Below are positions 8,785-19,926 of a stretch of 64,000 nt of DNA, piece after piece. The notes beneath the pieces are model-generated. The model was given only the letters and a program-made list of their open reading frames with translations, made no database searches and was not told where the DNA came from. The stretch comes from Sphingobium soli. Its GTDB lineage: Bacteria; Pseudomonadota; Alphaproteobacteria; Sphingomonadales; Sphingomonadaceae. Location of the stretch: assembly GCF_020782245.1 (NCBI RefSeq), contig NZ_JAJGNP010000003.1, forward strand, positions 186,001-250,000, written 5' to 3'. A program made the translations under genes and the position numbers. The first letter of the stretch is position 1, and every line of letters starts with the position of its first letter.

Positions 8785-10905
8785 CTATTTCTGCTTTGAC
8801 GCCTTCCCCTCCAGCTGCTGGCTGAAATAGACCATCTGCATCGCCTGCAACCGCGCGCCCTGTTTGATATCGGCATCACCCGAATGGCCGCCGGCGGTGT
8901 CCTCGTAGAAATGGTAGGGAATGCCATATTCCTTGAGCCGCGCGGCGAATTTGCGCGCATGTTGCGGGCCGACCCGGTCGTCCTTGGTTGTGGTCCAGAT
9001 ATAGGGCGTGGGATAATCCACGCCCTTCCGGATATTGGCATAGGGCGAAATCGTCTGGAGAAACGCCTTTTCCGCCGGCACGCTGACGCTGCCATATTCG
9101 TCGACCCATGACGCGCCGGCTGCGATCTGCTCATAGCGGATCATGTCGAGCAACGGCACCTGGATGACCACCGCATTCCACAGGTCGGGATGCTGGTTGA
9201 ACTCGACTCCCATCAGCAGGCCGCCGTTCGACCCGCCATAAATGCCGAATTTGTCCGGGCTGGACAGTTTGCGCGCGAAAATATCCTGCGCCACCGCCGC
9301 GAAATCATCATAGATGATCTGGCGCTTGGTCTTGAGGCCCGCCTCATGCCAGGCCGGGCCGAACTCGCCGCCGCCCCGGATATTGGCGAGAACAAAGCTG
9401 TTGCCGCGCTCCAGCCACAGCTTGCCGGTGATCGCGGCATAGCTGGGCGTCATCGGAATTTCAAAGCCGCCATAGGCGGTCATGATCGTCGGCGTCGATC
9501 CGTCCTTCTTCATGTCCCTGGCGTGGACGATGAAATAGGGGATTTTCGTGCCGTCGCTCGACGTCGCCTCGAATTGCTCGACCACCAGTCCGTCGGCGTC
9601 GAACCGGGCGGGCATGGCCTTCACCTGGGTTGGCGCGGGGTTCGCGGCATCCATCGCCCACAGCGTCGTGGGCGCCAGAAAACCCGCGACCGACAGATAG
9701 GCCTTGTCGCTTTTGTCGCTGGCCGAAGCGATGGAGATGGTGGCGTTGTCGGGCAACTCCACGGGCGTTTGCGACCAGCGGTCCGCGCCCGGCGTCAGCA
9801 CCATCACCCGTCCGCGCACATTGTCATTATAGGCCAGGATGACATGGCCCTTGGTCGCCGCCACGCCGTCGATCGACTGGCGGGGGGAGGGCGCGAACAG
9901 GATCTGCGGTTTGAGCGTCTCGCCCGATTGCAGCGCCTTCAACGGCACGGCAACAAGCGACCCGGTCGGCACGCTGACGCCGCCGCTCTGCCACGCTTCG
10001 CTGGTCTGGATCAGCACCTGGCCATCCACCATGCCCTGCAAATTGCTCTTGGCGGGCAGGGGCAGCCGCTTCACTTCCGCGCCATCGACCAGATAGGTTT
10101 CGTTGCTAAAGAAGGTAACGCCGCGATAGAGGAAGGCGGCGCGGTTGCCCGATCCGTCGGACAGGATCATGGGGAAGGTGCCGACCTGGTCGCTCGGTGC
10201 CCCGCGATAGATTTCCCGCGCGCCCGACAGCGGTTCGCCGCGCTTCAGCGTCTTGACCACGAAGGGGTAGCCCGATTTGGTCATCGTGCCATCCCCCCAG
10301 TCGCGGGCGATCAGGATGGTTTCGCGGTCCAGCCACGCCTCATTCTGCTTGGAGGTGGGAATGGCAAAGCCGCCGTCCACAAATTTGCCCGTTTCCAGGT
10401 CGAATTCGCGCAGGCTGACCGCATCCTCGCCGCCGTCCGACAGGTTGATGAGCGCCAGCCGCTCGTCGGGGTCGAGGATCGCCGCGCCCTTCCATACCCA
10501 TTTCTTGCCTTCGGCCTTCGACAGGGCGTCAAGGTCCAGCACGGTGGTCCAGTTGGGCGCGTCGGTCGCGTAATCGGCTTCGCTCGTCCAGCGCCAGATG
10601 CCCTGGGGATGATCGGCGTCGCGCCAGAAATTGTAAACGCGGCCATGGACCTGCATCGGCATGGCGATCCGGTCCTTGGCCGACGCGATGGCAAGCGCGT
10701 CGCGATAATAGCCGGCATAGCGCGGGTCATTCTGGAAAGCGGCTTCCGTCGCCTTGTTTTCGGCCTCCACCCACTGCATCGCGCGCGGACCGGTCCAGTC
10801 TTCCAGCCAGATATAGGGGTCGTCGGACGGATTGGCCGTGGATGCGGGCGGCGCGCCCGCGCCGGTCAGCAGGGCAGCGGAAACCAAAGTCAAAATCCTC
10901 TTCAT
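8785..10905 (-). CDS. Prolyl oligopeptidase family serine peptidase (S9A), exported
   Basis: 706 residues. A signal peptide (MKRILTLVSAALLTGAGAPP) is followed by the N-terminal DPYIWLEDWTGPRAMQWVEA typical of prolyl endopeptidases, a seven-bladed propeller region and an alpha/beta-hydrolase domain. The nucleophile motif GGSNGG lies near residue 559. The acid is in TTKDDRVGPQHA and the His in TAGGHSGDAD. It cleaves small peptides, probably after Pro, in the periplasm. Its ATG overlaps the stop of the small membrane-protein gene upstream (ATGA), so the two are probably translated together. Confidence 0.92.
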   Translation of the reverse strand: MKRILTLVSAALLTGAGAPPASTANPSDDPYIWLEDWTGPRAMQWVEAENKATEAAFQNDPRYAGYYRDALAIASAKDRIAMPMQVHGRVYNFWRDADHPQGIWRWTSEADYATDAPNWTTVLDLDALSKAEGKKWVWKGAAILDPDERLALINLSDGGEDAVSLREFDLETGKFVDGGFAIPTSKQNEAWLDRETILIARDWGDGTMTKSGYPFVVKTLKRGEPLSGAREIYRGAPSDQVGTFPMILSDGSGNRAAFLYRGVTFFSNETYLVDGAEVKRLPLPAKSNLQGMVDGQVLIQTSEAWQSGGVSVPTGSLVAVPLKALQSGETLKPQILFAPSPRQSIDGVAATKGHVILAYNDNVRGRVMVLTPGADRWSQTPVELPDNATISIASASDKSDKAYLSVAGFLAPTTLWAMDAANPAPTQVKAMPARFDADGLVVEQFEATSSDGTKIPYFIVHARDMKKDGSTPTIMTAYGGFEIPMTPSYAAITGKLWLERGNSFVLANIRGGGEFGPAWHEAGLKTKRQIIYDDFAAVAQDIFARKLSSPDKFGIYGGSNGGLLMGVEFNQHPDLWNAVVIQVPLLDMIRYEQIAAGASWVDEYGSVSVPAEKAFLQTISPYANIRKGVDYPTPYIWTTTKDDRVGPQHARKFAARLKEYGIPYHFYEDTAGGHSGDADIKQGARLQAMQMVYFSQQLEGKASKQK

Positions 10906-11201
10906 GCTCGGTCAGTCCCCCTAGATAAAGTCATGCGCCCCCGGCGATAGCGCCGCCGCAGCAGGGCAGCGGCAACCAGCAGGGGTAACGCCATGGCGAT
11001 CAGCATGATCCCCAGCACAGTGGGCGACCAGCCGAAAATATTGTGCAGATCGAGCGCCGAAGGCAGGATCATCAGTAGCGCGCCCGCCGTCAGCAGCCAC
11101 AGCCCCCAACGGCGCGGCCGCACCGCGACCATGCGCATTTCGTGGCGGAATGCCTTGCGGCCCGCTTTGGTGCCAAGGTCCGGGATGCTCTCGTCGCTCA
11201 T
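10902..11201 (-). CDS. Small membrane protein of unknown function
   Basis: About 99 residues from the ATG at 11201. Two hydrophobic segments (WGLWLLTAGALLMILPSAL and VLGIMLIAMALPLLVAAALL) lie between basic ends (RPRRWG and RRRYRRGR), so two membrane spans are expected. The start is uncertain: ATGs at 11237 and 11246 are also in frame, but a rare ATA codon lies between them and the chosen start, and they run into the antisense of the TPP riboswitch. It overlaps the following peptidase gene by ATGA. No function is known. Confidence 0.55.
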   Translation of the reverse strand: MSDESIPDLGTKAGRKAFRHEMRMVAVRPRRWGLWLLTAGALLMILPSALDLHNIFGWSPTVLGIMLIAMALPLLVAAALLRRRYRRGRMTLSRGTDRA

Positions 11202-11246
11202 AAGCTGCTGGACCTTGTGCGCCCAACCCCCTATCATGTCCAGCAT

Positions 11247-13287
<2,041 letters not shown>

Positions 13288-13307
13288 AGAGGGATAATGG
13301 TCAGGCG

Positions 13308-13330
13308 GATGGCGGCTGGGGCCCGCCATC
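13308..13330 (+). terminator. Hairpin downstream of thiC
   Basis: GATGGCGG (13308-13315) pairs perfectly with CCGCCATC (13323-13330) around 7 bases, 20 bases after the thiC stop. There is no U-tract, so it may be an mRNA 3' end stabiliser rather than an intrinsic terminator. Confidence 0.35.
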
Positions 13331-13459
13331 TCCTGCGGCGACCGGGAAGGCTCAGGCACCGTGTCTGACTGACCGAAAAGGCCGAATTTTCGGGCTGCCG
13401 ATAAACCATATGCCGCGCCCCCGCGTTCCGCCTCCGGATCACAGCAAGGAGCGTCCCCG

Positions 13460-14167
13460 ATGGCCTATGACTTCTGGTACTGGCCGACCATTCCCGGCCG
13501 CGGCGAATTCGTCCGGCTGACGCTGGAGGCTTGTGGCATCGCCTATCGCGACTGCGCGCGGGAAGAAGGGGGTGAGGCGCTGATGGCCGACATGGCAAGC
13601 CATGATCGAGGCCCCGCCTTCGCGCCGCCCTATCTCGGCATCGATGGCGCCACCGTGTCCCAGACCGCCAATATCCTTCTCTATTTGTCCGAAAGGCATG
13701 AATGCGGCCCATCGGGCATGAAAAGCCGCTACTGGCTGGCGCAGCTTCAATTGACGATCATGGACATGGTCGCTGAAGCGCATGACGTGCATCATCCTGT
13801 CGGTGTCCATCTCTATTATGCGGATCAGAAACCGGAAGCGCTGCGCCGCGCCCAGGGCTTTCGCGATGAGCGCATTCCCAAATATCTCAGCTATTTCGAG
13901 CGCGCGCTTGGTTCTGAACCGGGCAGCTGGCTGGCCGGGGCACGATGGAGCTATGCCGACCTCTCGCTATTTCAGCTGGTCGCCGGCCTGACCTACGCCT
14001 TCCCGCTGCGCTTGGCGTCGCTCGATGGGCGCTTCCCAGCGGTCATAGCCCTGCACGACAGGGTTGCGGCCTTGCCCGAATTGCAGGATTATCTCGCCAG
14101 CGACCGGCGGCTACCCTTCAATGAAGACGGCATCTTCCGTCATTATCCCGAACTGGATGCGGCATGA
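13460..14167 (+). CDS. Glutathione S-transferase family protein
   Basis: 235 residues with a thioredoxin-like N-terminal domain (residues 1-80). It opens YDFWYWPTIPGRGEFVRLTL and has the glutathione-site VSQTANILLYLSE (Ser/Gln pair). The C-terminal domain is all-helical. The opening resembles the sigma/alpha-like GSTs, in which an early Tyr activates glutathione. It is cytoplasmic, with unknown substrate. ATG 13460 is preceded by CAAGGAGCG. The stop overlaps the pirin start (ATGA), so the pair is probably co-translated and may serve oxidative or xenobiotic stress. Confidence 0.85.
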   Translation: MAYDFWYWPTIPGRGEFVRLTLEACGIAYRDCAREEGGEALMADMASHDRGPAFAPPYLGIDGATVSQTANILLYLSERHECGPSGMKSRYWLAQLQLTIMDMVAEAHDVHHPVGVHLYYADQKPEALRRAQGFRDERIPKYLSYFERALGSEPGSWLAGARWSYADLSLFQLVAGLTYAFPLRLASLDGRFPAVIALHDRVAALPELQDYLASDRRLPFNEDGIFRHYPELDAA

Positions 14168-15069
14168 CCTTCGACGACCTCATTGTTCAGACCATCACCC
14201 CCGTCAGCCATAATCTGGGCGACTTCAAGGTGCACCGATCCCTGCCGTCCAAGGGGCGCACGATGGTTGGTCCCTTCATCTTCTTCGACCAGGCCGGGCC
14301 GGCGCAGATCGCGCCGGGGCAGGGGATCGACGTGCGGCCGCATCCGCACATCAACCTCGCCACCGTGACCTATATGTATGAAGGCGCATTTCTGCATCGC
14401 GATTCACTGGGGACCGAGCAATTGATCGAGCCGGGCGCGGTCAATCTGATGACGGCGGGCAGCGGCATCGTCCATTCCGAACGATCGCCCGATGAAGACC
14501 GGGCAAAGGCGTCCAAATTGTCGGCCATCCAGACCTGGCTGGCGCTCCCCAACCGGGTCGAGGAAATGGATCCGGCGTTCGAGCATGTCAGCGAAGGTGG
14601 GCTGCCCGTCATCGAAGACGGATCGGCGCGCGCGCGCGTCATCATGGGGACGCTCTGGGGCGAAACCTCACCCGTCACCACCTATGCCGACACCATTTAC
14701 GCCGACATCCAGCTTGCGCCCGGCGGCCGGATCGCCATTGACCCATCCGCCGACGAACGCGCCCTCTATGTCTCGGGCGGCGATGCTGCGCTGGATGGCA
14801 TGACCCTGACGCCACAAACGCTCTATGTGCTGCGGCCCGGCGCCTCCGCCACCTTGATGAGCGTCGATGGCGGCCGGATCGTGCTGTGCGGCGGCGAAGC
14901 CTTTTCCTCGCCGCGCCATGTCTGGTGGAATTTCGTCTCCTCGCGCCCGGACCGGCTGATGCAGGCGCGCGAGGACTGGGACGCGATGCGCTTTCCGCTC
15001 ATCCCCGGCGACGACCAGGAATTCATCCCGATCCCGCAGGGCCGGCCCAAGACGGTCAGCTATCCCTGA
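14164..15069 (+). CDS. Pirin family protein
   Basis: 301 residues with two cupin domains. The metal-binding residues are seen in VRPHPHINLATVTYMYEG (two His) and in GSGIVHSERS (His and Glu). The pattern matches pirins, which bind Fe and include quercetin 2,3-dioxygenases as well as proteins of regulatory role. The start codon overlaps the GST stop. The physiological role is not readable; a link to aromatic compounds or redox stress through the GST neighbour is inference. Confidence 0.9.
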   Translation: MTFDDLIVQTITPVSHNLGDFKVHRSLPSKGRTMVGPFIFFDQAGPAQIAPGQGIDVRPHPHINLATVTYMYEGAFLHRDSLGTEQLIEPGAVNLMTAGSGIVHSERSPDEDRAKASKLSAIQTWLALPNRVEEMDPAFEHVSEGGLPVIEDGSARARVIMGTLWGETSPVTTYADTIYADIQLAPGGRIAIDPSADERALYVSGGDAALDGMTLTPQTLYVLRPGASATLMSVDGGRIVLCGGEAFSSPRHVWWNFVSSRPDRLMQAREDWDAMRFPLIPGDDQEFIPIPQGRPKTVSYP

Positions 15070-15102
15070 TGGTCAACGGCGCGCCCCATTCTGGCGTGCC
15101 CT

Positions 15103-15957
15103 TTACTGAACGAAGGTGAGCGAGAGATTTTCGGCGTTCTTGGGAATGTCGATCCGGCTTTCGTTGATCGACGCTTCCTCGCCCGGTTTCAGCCGCGTCT
15201 TGTCCGCCTTCGTCGTCCAGCTGAAGACCAGCCGGTTCTGCCGGTCGCGCAATTGCACCAGCACCGGCGGCACGGGCAGCGCCTGCGTCCCGCTGTTCAC
15301 GATGCGCGCGCCGAAGGCGAAATATTCCTCCCCGGTCGGCAGCTTGCGGCGCTCGGCGGGCTTCGACAGGTAGAAAAGCAGGTCCGGGTCGCCCTCTTCG
15401 GGCACCAGACCCATCGCCACCATCCAGGATGGCGGCCCATAATAATAGAGCGCGCCGCCCGCGGCGGCGACGACGAAGAAGAAGGCTGCCGCGGCGTAGG
15501 TCCACAGCTTGACTGGATTGCGACGCGCGCGGGTCGGAACCGGCGGCGCGTAGCTCTCTTCGGTGTCCCGGCTGACTGGCGCACCGGCATAAATGTCATC
15601 GAAGCGATGATCGGCCTGCGCTGGCTCGGGCGCGGCGGCCGGCGGCTCAGCGGCAGCGTCCACCGCAGGGGTCTCCGCCGCCGCGACTGGATTGTCCGCA
15701 GCGTCCGCCGCATCGGACGGAGGCGGGGCGAAGGCTTCGGGCTCCGGGGTCGGAGCCGTCGGCGGAACTGGCGCCGCAGCTGGCGGTTCGGACGGCTGTT
15801 CGGCCGGCGGTGCTGCCTCGTCGCGCGCGGGCGGGACGGCTGCTTCCTGGAACCAGCTATGCTTGCATGCCGCGCAGCGGACCTGGCGCCCATTGGGGCC
15901 GACGGCGCTGTCGGGCACGACATAGCGGGTCGCGCAATTGGGACACAGCAGGATCAT
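15103..15957 (-). CDS. Zinc-ribbon (MJ0042/DUF3426-type) single-span membrane protein
   Basis: 284 residues. An N-terminal zinc ribbon uses CPNCATRY and CAACKHSWF (residues about 5-33). A long Pro/Ala/Glu-rich linker follows (about 40-150), then a basic stretch RARRNPVK, one membrane span ([20 protein letters not shown]) and a DUF3426-like C-terminal domain ([18 protein letters not shown]). The N-terminus should be cytoplasmic. In alphaproteobacteria this gene commonly lies next to ftsE/ftsX, as here (divergent). The function is unknown, perhaps envelope related. Confidence 0.8.
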   Translation of the reverse strand: MILLCPNCATRYVVPDSAVGPNGRQVRCAACKHSWFQEAAVPPARDEAAPPAEQPSEPPAAAPVPPTAPTPEPEAFAPPPSDAADAADNPVAAAETPAVDAAAEPPAAAPEPAQADHRFDDIYAGAPVSRDTEESYAPPVPTRARRNPVKLWTYAAAAFFFVVAAAGGALYYYGPPSWMVAMGLVPEEGDPDLLFYLSKPAERRKLPTGEEYFAFGARIVNSGTQALPVPPVLVQLRDRQNRLVFSWTTKADKTRLKPGEEASINESRIDIPKNAENLSLTFVQ

Positions 15958-16124
15958 TTCGCTTCATAGCCATGGCTTGGACTCGCGCGCAAGCGGCAAG
16001 ACGCGCCTCGGTTCGCCGCCCGCGACTCGCCACGACAGGCGGGGCGGGCTTTACGACGGCACGCCCCCTGTGCCATGGCTGCGCCTTCGCCAAGCAGGGA
16101 GCGCCATCGCGCCATCATCCGTCC

Positions 16125-16853
16125 ATGTCGGCCATCGTCCAGTTCGAAAATGTCGGCCTGCGCTATGGGCTGGACAGTGAGACGCTTTCGGACGTCAGCT
16201 TTTCGCTCGCCAGCGGCGGTTTCTATTTTCTCACCGGCGCGTCCGGTGCGGGCAAGACGTCGCTTCTGAAGCTCCTCTATCTTGCGCAGCGGCCTAGTCG
16301 GGGTGTCATCCGCCTGTTCGGCGAAGATGTGGTGACTCTGCCGCGTAAGCGGCTGCCGGGCTTCCGTCGCCGCATCGGCGTCGTGTTCCAGGACTTCCGG
16401 CTCGTCCCGCATTTGTCGGCCTATGACAATATCGCCTTGCCGCTGCGCGTTGCCGGCATGAAGGAGGATGAGGTCGACGCGCCGGTGGCGGAAATGCTGA
16501 ACTGGGTCGGGCTGGGCGATCGCGGCGACGCGCGGCCCGCCACCCTGTCGGGCGGGGAGCAGCAGCGCGTGGCGATCGCCCGCGCGGTGATCGGCCGTCC
16601 AGAAATCCTCGTCGCCGACGAACCGACCGGCAATGTCGATGCGGACATGGCCCGCCGCCTGCTCACCCTGTTCGAAGCGCTCAATCGTCTTGGCACAACT
16701 GTCGTCGTCGCCACACATGATCTGCCGCTGATGGCGCAGGTGTCGGGTGCGCAGATGATGAAGCTCGACAAGGGGCGGCTGGCCGATCCCACCGGCACCC
16801 TGCGATATCCCCCGCGCGCGCGCGACGATCAGGACAGGGGTGAGGGCCGATGA
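16125..16853 (+). CDS. ftsE: Cell division ATP-binding protein FtsE
   Basis: 242 residues. Walker A GASGAGKT is at residues 38-45, the Q-loop at VVFQDFRL, the ABC signature LSGGEQ at 142-147 and Walker B ILVADEP at 162-168, followed by the FtsE-typical TGNVD. With FtsX it forms the envelope-spanning complex that controls peptidoglycan hydrolases at the septum. ATG 16125 gives MSAIVQFENVGLRYG, the usual N-terminus; the longer upstream frame overlaps the divergent gene. The stop overlaps the ftsX start by four bases. Confidence 0.96.
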   Translation: MSAIVQFENVGLRYGLDSETLSDVSFSLASGGFYFLTGASGAGKTSLLKLLYLAQRPSRGVIRLFGEDVVTLPRKRLPGFRRRIGVVFQDFRLVPHLSAYDNIALPLRVAGMKEDEVDAPVAEMLNWVGLGDRGDARPATLSGGEQQRVAIARAVIGRPEILVADEPTGNVDADMARRLLTLFEALNRLGTTVVVATHDLPLMAQVSGAQMMKLDKGRLADPTGTLRYPPRARDDQDRGEGR

Positions 16854-17755
16854 GTGGCCGCGCCGAGCGAAAGGCTGCCACCGCCGCGCGCCATCGCCTG
16901 CTGCCGGGCGGGCGGGTCGCAGGGCCGATGCCTTGGATCATCGCGATCATGATGTTCGTGACGGTGCTTGCCGCTGCTGCGGGCCTTGGCCTGGGCGCGG
17001 CGGTCCAGTCAATGCGCGCCGATCTTGCCGGGCGCGCCAGCGTGCAGGTGGTGGAGGCCGACGCGCAGACCCGCGCCGCCCTTGCCGCGCAAACGCTCAG
17101 GGCGCTGCGGGCTGCGCCCGAAGTGCGCTCTGCCGATCCTGTCCCGTCCGCCGTCCTGGCCGATCAACTGCGCCCCTGGCTGGGCGAAGAAGCCTTGAAT
17201 GGCGACCTGCCGGTCCCCGCGCTGATCGACGTCATGCTGACGCCGGGAGACGCCGGGACGAAGGTCGATCGCCTGCGCCAACGGCTCGCCGCCCTTTCGC
17301 CCAAGCTGCGCGTCGATCCGCACGCCGCTTTCCTGACGCCGCTTGCCGGCCTGCTTTCGGCGCTTGGCCTGCTCGCGCTGGGCGCGGTCCTGCTGATGAT
17401 GCTGGCGACGGCGGCGGTCGTCGTGCTGGCGGCGCGCGGCGCGCATGACAGCCATCGCGGCACCATCGACGTGCTGCATCTGATGGGGTCGACCGATGTG
17501 CAGATCGCCCGTCTGTTCCAGCGGCGCATCGGGCTCGATGCGCTGATGGGCGGCGCGCTGGGCTTCTCCTTCGGCATTTTCGTCATCCTGCTGATCGGGC
17601 TGCGGCTGGGCGCGACCGGGTCGGAATTGCTCGCGGCGATCACGCTGCCCTGGCAGGGCTGGCTCATCCTTGTGGCCCTGCCGGTCGCCGGCGTGCTGTT
17701 GGCGACGCTGACGGCACGCTGGACGGTGCTGCGCGCCCTGGGGCGGACGCTATGA
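16850..17755 (+). CDS. ftsX: Cell division protein FtsX
   Basis: 301 residues with four membrane spans. TM1 (about 27-50) is followed by a periplasmic domain of about 120 residues, and TM2-TM4 in the C-terminal half include LSALGLLALGAVLLMMLAT. HDSHRGTIDVLHLMGSTDVQIA is the FtsX-typical cytoplasmic loop before TM3. It partners FtsE and signals to EnvC-type activators; an EnvC homologue is encoded at 36942-38177. It overlaps ftsE and ydcF by ATGA. Confidence 0.93.
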   Translation: MSGRAERKAATAARHRLLPGGRVAGPMPWIIAIMMFVTVLAAAAGLGLGAAVQSMRADLAGRASVQVVEADAQTRAALAAQTLRALRAAPEVRSADPVPSAVLADQLRPWLGEEALNGDLPVPALIDVMLTPGDAGTKVDRLRQRLAALSPKLRVDPHAAFLTPLAGLLSALGLLALGAVLLMMLATAAVVVLAARGAHDSHRGTIDVLHLMGSTDVQIARLFQRRIGLDALMGGALGFSFGIFVILLIGLRLGATGSELLAAITLPWQGWLILVALPVAGVLLATLTARWTVLRALGRTL

Positions 17756-18282
17756 TCGTGCGCCTTGCCGCACTGGCGCTGCTCGGCTGGGTGCTGGGCT
17801 TTGCCTGGTTTGCCATCTTCCTGCCCGAACCGCTCGACGGTCGCCGCACCGACGCCATCGTCGTGCTGACCGGCGGCCCTGGCCGTATCGACCGCGGCAT
17901 CGCCCTCATGCAGCAGGGCGCGGCCAGGCGGATGCTGATTTCGGGCGTCGACCGGTCGGTCAGGCCGGGGGAACTGGCCGCCCAATATGATGCGCCCGAA
18001 GCCCTGTTCGATTGCTGCATCACGCTGGGCCGCGAGGCCATCGACACCCGCTCCAACGGCCTGGAAACCGCGCGCTGGCTGGCGCGGCGCGATTATCAGA
18101 CGGTGCGGCTCGTCACCACCGACTGGCATATGCGTCGATCCGCGCTGGAACTGACCCAGGCGCTGCCCCCGCGCATCCACATTGTCTATGACGCGGTGCC
18201 CAGCCACCCCAGCCTGTCGGTGCTGATGCGCGAATATAATAAATATCTGCTGCGCCGGATCGCAGCGCTGATCGGCATCTGA
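17752..18282 (+). CDS. YdcF family (DUF218) protein
   Basis: 176 residues. One N-terminal membrane span (LAALALLGWVLGFAWFAIFL) is followed by a DUF218 fold: DAIVVLTGGPGRIDRGIALM, RMLISGVD, NGLETARWLARR and TTDWHMRRSALEL. Relatives such as SanA and ElyC act in envelope integrity and lipid-carrier handling. It is probably anchored in the inner membrane with the domain in the periplasm. It overlaps ftsX by four bases and sits 5 bases before plsC. Confidence 0.85.
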   Translation: MIVRLAALALLGWVLGFAWFAIFLPEPLDGRRTDAIVVLTGGPGRIDRGIALMQQGAARRMLISGVDRSVRPGELAAQYDAPEALFDCCITLGREAIDTRSNGLETARWLARRDYQTVRLVTTDWHMRRSALELTQALPPRIHIVYDAVPSHPSLSVLMREYNKYLLRRIAALIGI

Positions 18283-18287
18283 TCCTG

Positions 18288-18995
18288 ATGAACGCCATCC
18301 TGACCGCGCTGCGTTCGCTTGCCTTCATGCTGATCTTTTACAGCGGCAGCCTTCTCTTCGTGCTCGCCGCCATGCTGGCCGGGGGCTTTGACGCCGACAT
18401 GGTGCCGCGCATCGCCACCGGGTGGAGCCGCTTCCACCGTGGCTGCGCGCGCTGGCTCCTGGGGCAAAGGGTGGTGGTGGACGGCGATCTGCCGCTTGGT
18501 CCCTATCTCTACATCATCAAGCATGAATCGATGTTCGAAACCATCGACATGCTGTGCCTGTTCGATCGGCCGGCGATCGGCGCCAAGCGCGAACTGCTCG
18601 ACATTCCGCTCTGGGGCCTTATCGCCCGCCGCTACGGCCTCATCCCGATCGAACGCAGCGCCGGGGCCAGCGCGCTGCGGACGCTGCGCGCGGCGGCGCG
18701 CGCGGCGACCGCGCAGGGCCGGGCCATCTGCCTCTTTCCTGAAGGCACGCGCGTGCCCCATGGCGAAGCGCCGCCGCTCAAATCGGGCTTTGCCGGGCTT
18801 TACAGCCTGCTAGGCCTGCCGGTGGTGCCTATTGCGGTGGACAGCGGCCGCGTGTCGCCGCGCGGGCGCTTCATGAAGCGCGCCGGCACGATCACCTACA
18901 AGGTCGGCGCGATCGTCCCCACCGGCCTGGATCGCAAGGAGGCGGAACGGATCGTCCACGCCGCCATCAATGCGCTTAACCCGCCACAGGCTTGA
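18288..18995 (+). CDS. 1-acyl-sn-glycerol-3-phosphate acyltransferase (PlsC type)
   Basis: 235 residues. An N-terminal membrane span (residues 10-33) is followed by acyltransferase motif I at His79 (KHESMFETID), giving H-x4-E where the textbook form is H-x4-D. Motif III is FPEGTR at residues 150-155. The next segment, FAGLYSLLGLPVVPIAVDSG, resembles motif IV. It probably makes phosphatidic acid from lysophosphatidic acid at the inner membrane. It is the last gene of the ftsE-ftsX-ydcF-plsC run. Confidence 0.87.
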   Translation: MNAILTALRSLAFMLIFYSGSLLFVLAAMLAGGFDADMVPRIATGWSRFHRGCARWLLGQRVVVDGDLPLGPYLYIIKHESMFETIDMLCLFDRPAIGAKRELLDIPLWGLIARRYGLIPIERSAGASALRTLRAAARAATAQGRAICLFPEGTRVPHGEAPPLKSGFAGLYSLLGLPVVPIAVDSGRVSPRGRFMKRAGTITYKVGAIVPTGLDRKEAERIVHAAINALNPPQA

Positions 18996-19016
18996 AAAGC
19001 AGCAGACAATCCCCGC

Positions 19017-19922
19017 TTAGTGCGACCGGCCGAAGTCCGGCTTGGCGTCATCCTGCCCCTGTTCGATGATCGACCGGCGAATGGCGCGCGTGCGGGTGAA
19101 CAGGCTGAATAGCGCATCGCCGTCATTCCACCGGATCGCGCGTTGCAGCGCCGACAGATCCTCGGAAAAGCGTTGCAGCATTTCCAGCACCGCATCCTTG
19201 TTCGCCAGGAACACGTCGCGCCACATGGTCGGGTCGGACGCGGCGATGCGGGTGAAATCGCGAAAGCCGCCGGCCGAATATTTGATGACCTCGCTCTGGG
19301 TCACATCCTCCAGATCGCTGGCCGTGCCGACAATGGTATAGGCGATCAGGTGCGGCAGGTGGCTCGTTACCGCCAGCACCAGGTCATGATGCGCCGGGTC
19401 CATCACCTCGACATCCGCGCCCACGCGCCGCCACAGTTCGGCGACCCTTTCGATCGCCGCCGGGTCGGCATCGGCGGGCGGCGTCACGATCGACCAGCGG
19501 CCCTTGAACAGCGTGGCGAAGCCCGCTTCGGGGCCGCTATTTTCCGTGCCGGCGACCGGATGGGCGGGAATGATGGTGCGGCCGGGCAGCGCGGTACTCA
19601 GCTGCGCCAGCACGTCCGCCTTGCACGATCCCACATCGCTGATGATGGCCTCGGCGGGCAGGTCATCGGCAATGTCTGCCGCCACCGCGCCCATCGCGCG
19701 CACCGGCACGCACAATATCACCAGGTCGGCGTCGGTCACGGAAGCGCCCGCCGTGTCGGTAATATCGTCGCACAGATCGATCCGCCGCGCTATGGCGCGC
19801 ACGGCCGCATCGGCGTCATGCCCGGTCACTTGCACGGTTGGCATGTCCGCCCGGATCGCACGGGCGAGCGAGGAGCCGATCAGCCCCAGGCCGATGATGG
19901 TGACGCGGGCAAAGGGTAGCAT
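19017..19922 (-). CDS. tyrC: Prephenate/arogenate dehydrogenase
   Basis: 301 residues. The Rossmann motif GLGLIGSS is at residues 11-18. The substrate region shows PAHPVAGTENSG, and HLPHLIAYTIV and SAGGFRDFTRIA match TyrA-type dehydrogenases. It makes hydroxyphenylpyruvate or tyrosine from prephenate/arogenate in the cytoplasm. The start ATG 19922 is 4 bases after the hisC stop, so the two are probably one operon. The pairing with an imidazole-acetol-phosphate aminotransferase gene resembles the arrangement reported for Zymomonas, another sphingomonad. Substrate breadth (cyclohexadienyl type) is inferred from that precedent. Confidence 0.92.
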   Translation of the reverse strand: MLPFARVTIIGLGLIGSSLARAIRADMPTVQVTGHDADAAVRAIARRIDLCDDITDTAGASVTDADLVILCVPVRAMGAVAADIADDLPAEAIISDVGSCKADVLAQLSTALPGRTIIPAHPVAGTENSGPEAGFATLFKGRWSIVTPPADADPAAIERVAELWRRVGADVEVMDPAHHDLVLAVTSHLPHLIAYTIVGTASDLEDVTQSEVIKYSAGGFRDFTRIAASDPTMWRDVFLANKDAVLEMLQRFSEDLSALQRAIRWNDGDALFSLFTRTRAIRRSIIEQGQDDAKPDFGRSH

Positions 19923-19926
19923 GGCG

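Noticed and set aside
9190..10950. A 586-codon open frame on the plus strand
   Set aside because: It is the antisense of the prolyl oligopeptidase-type gene, with Arg/Gly/His-rich low-information sequence typical of high-GC shadow frames.
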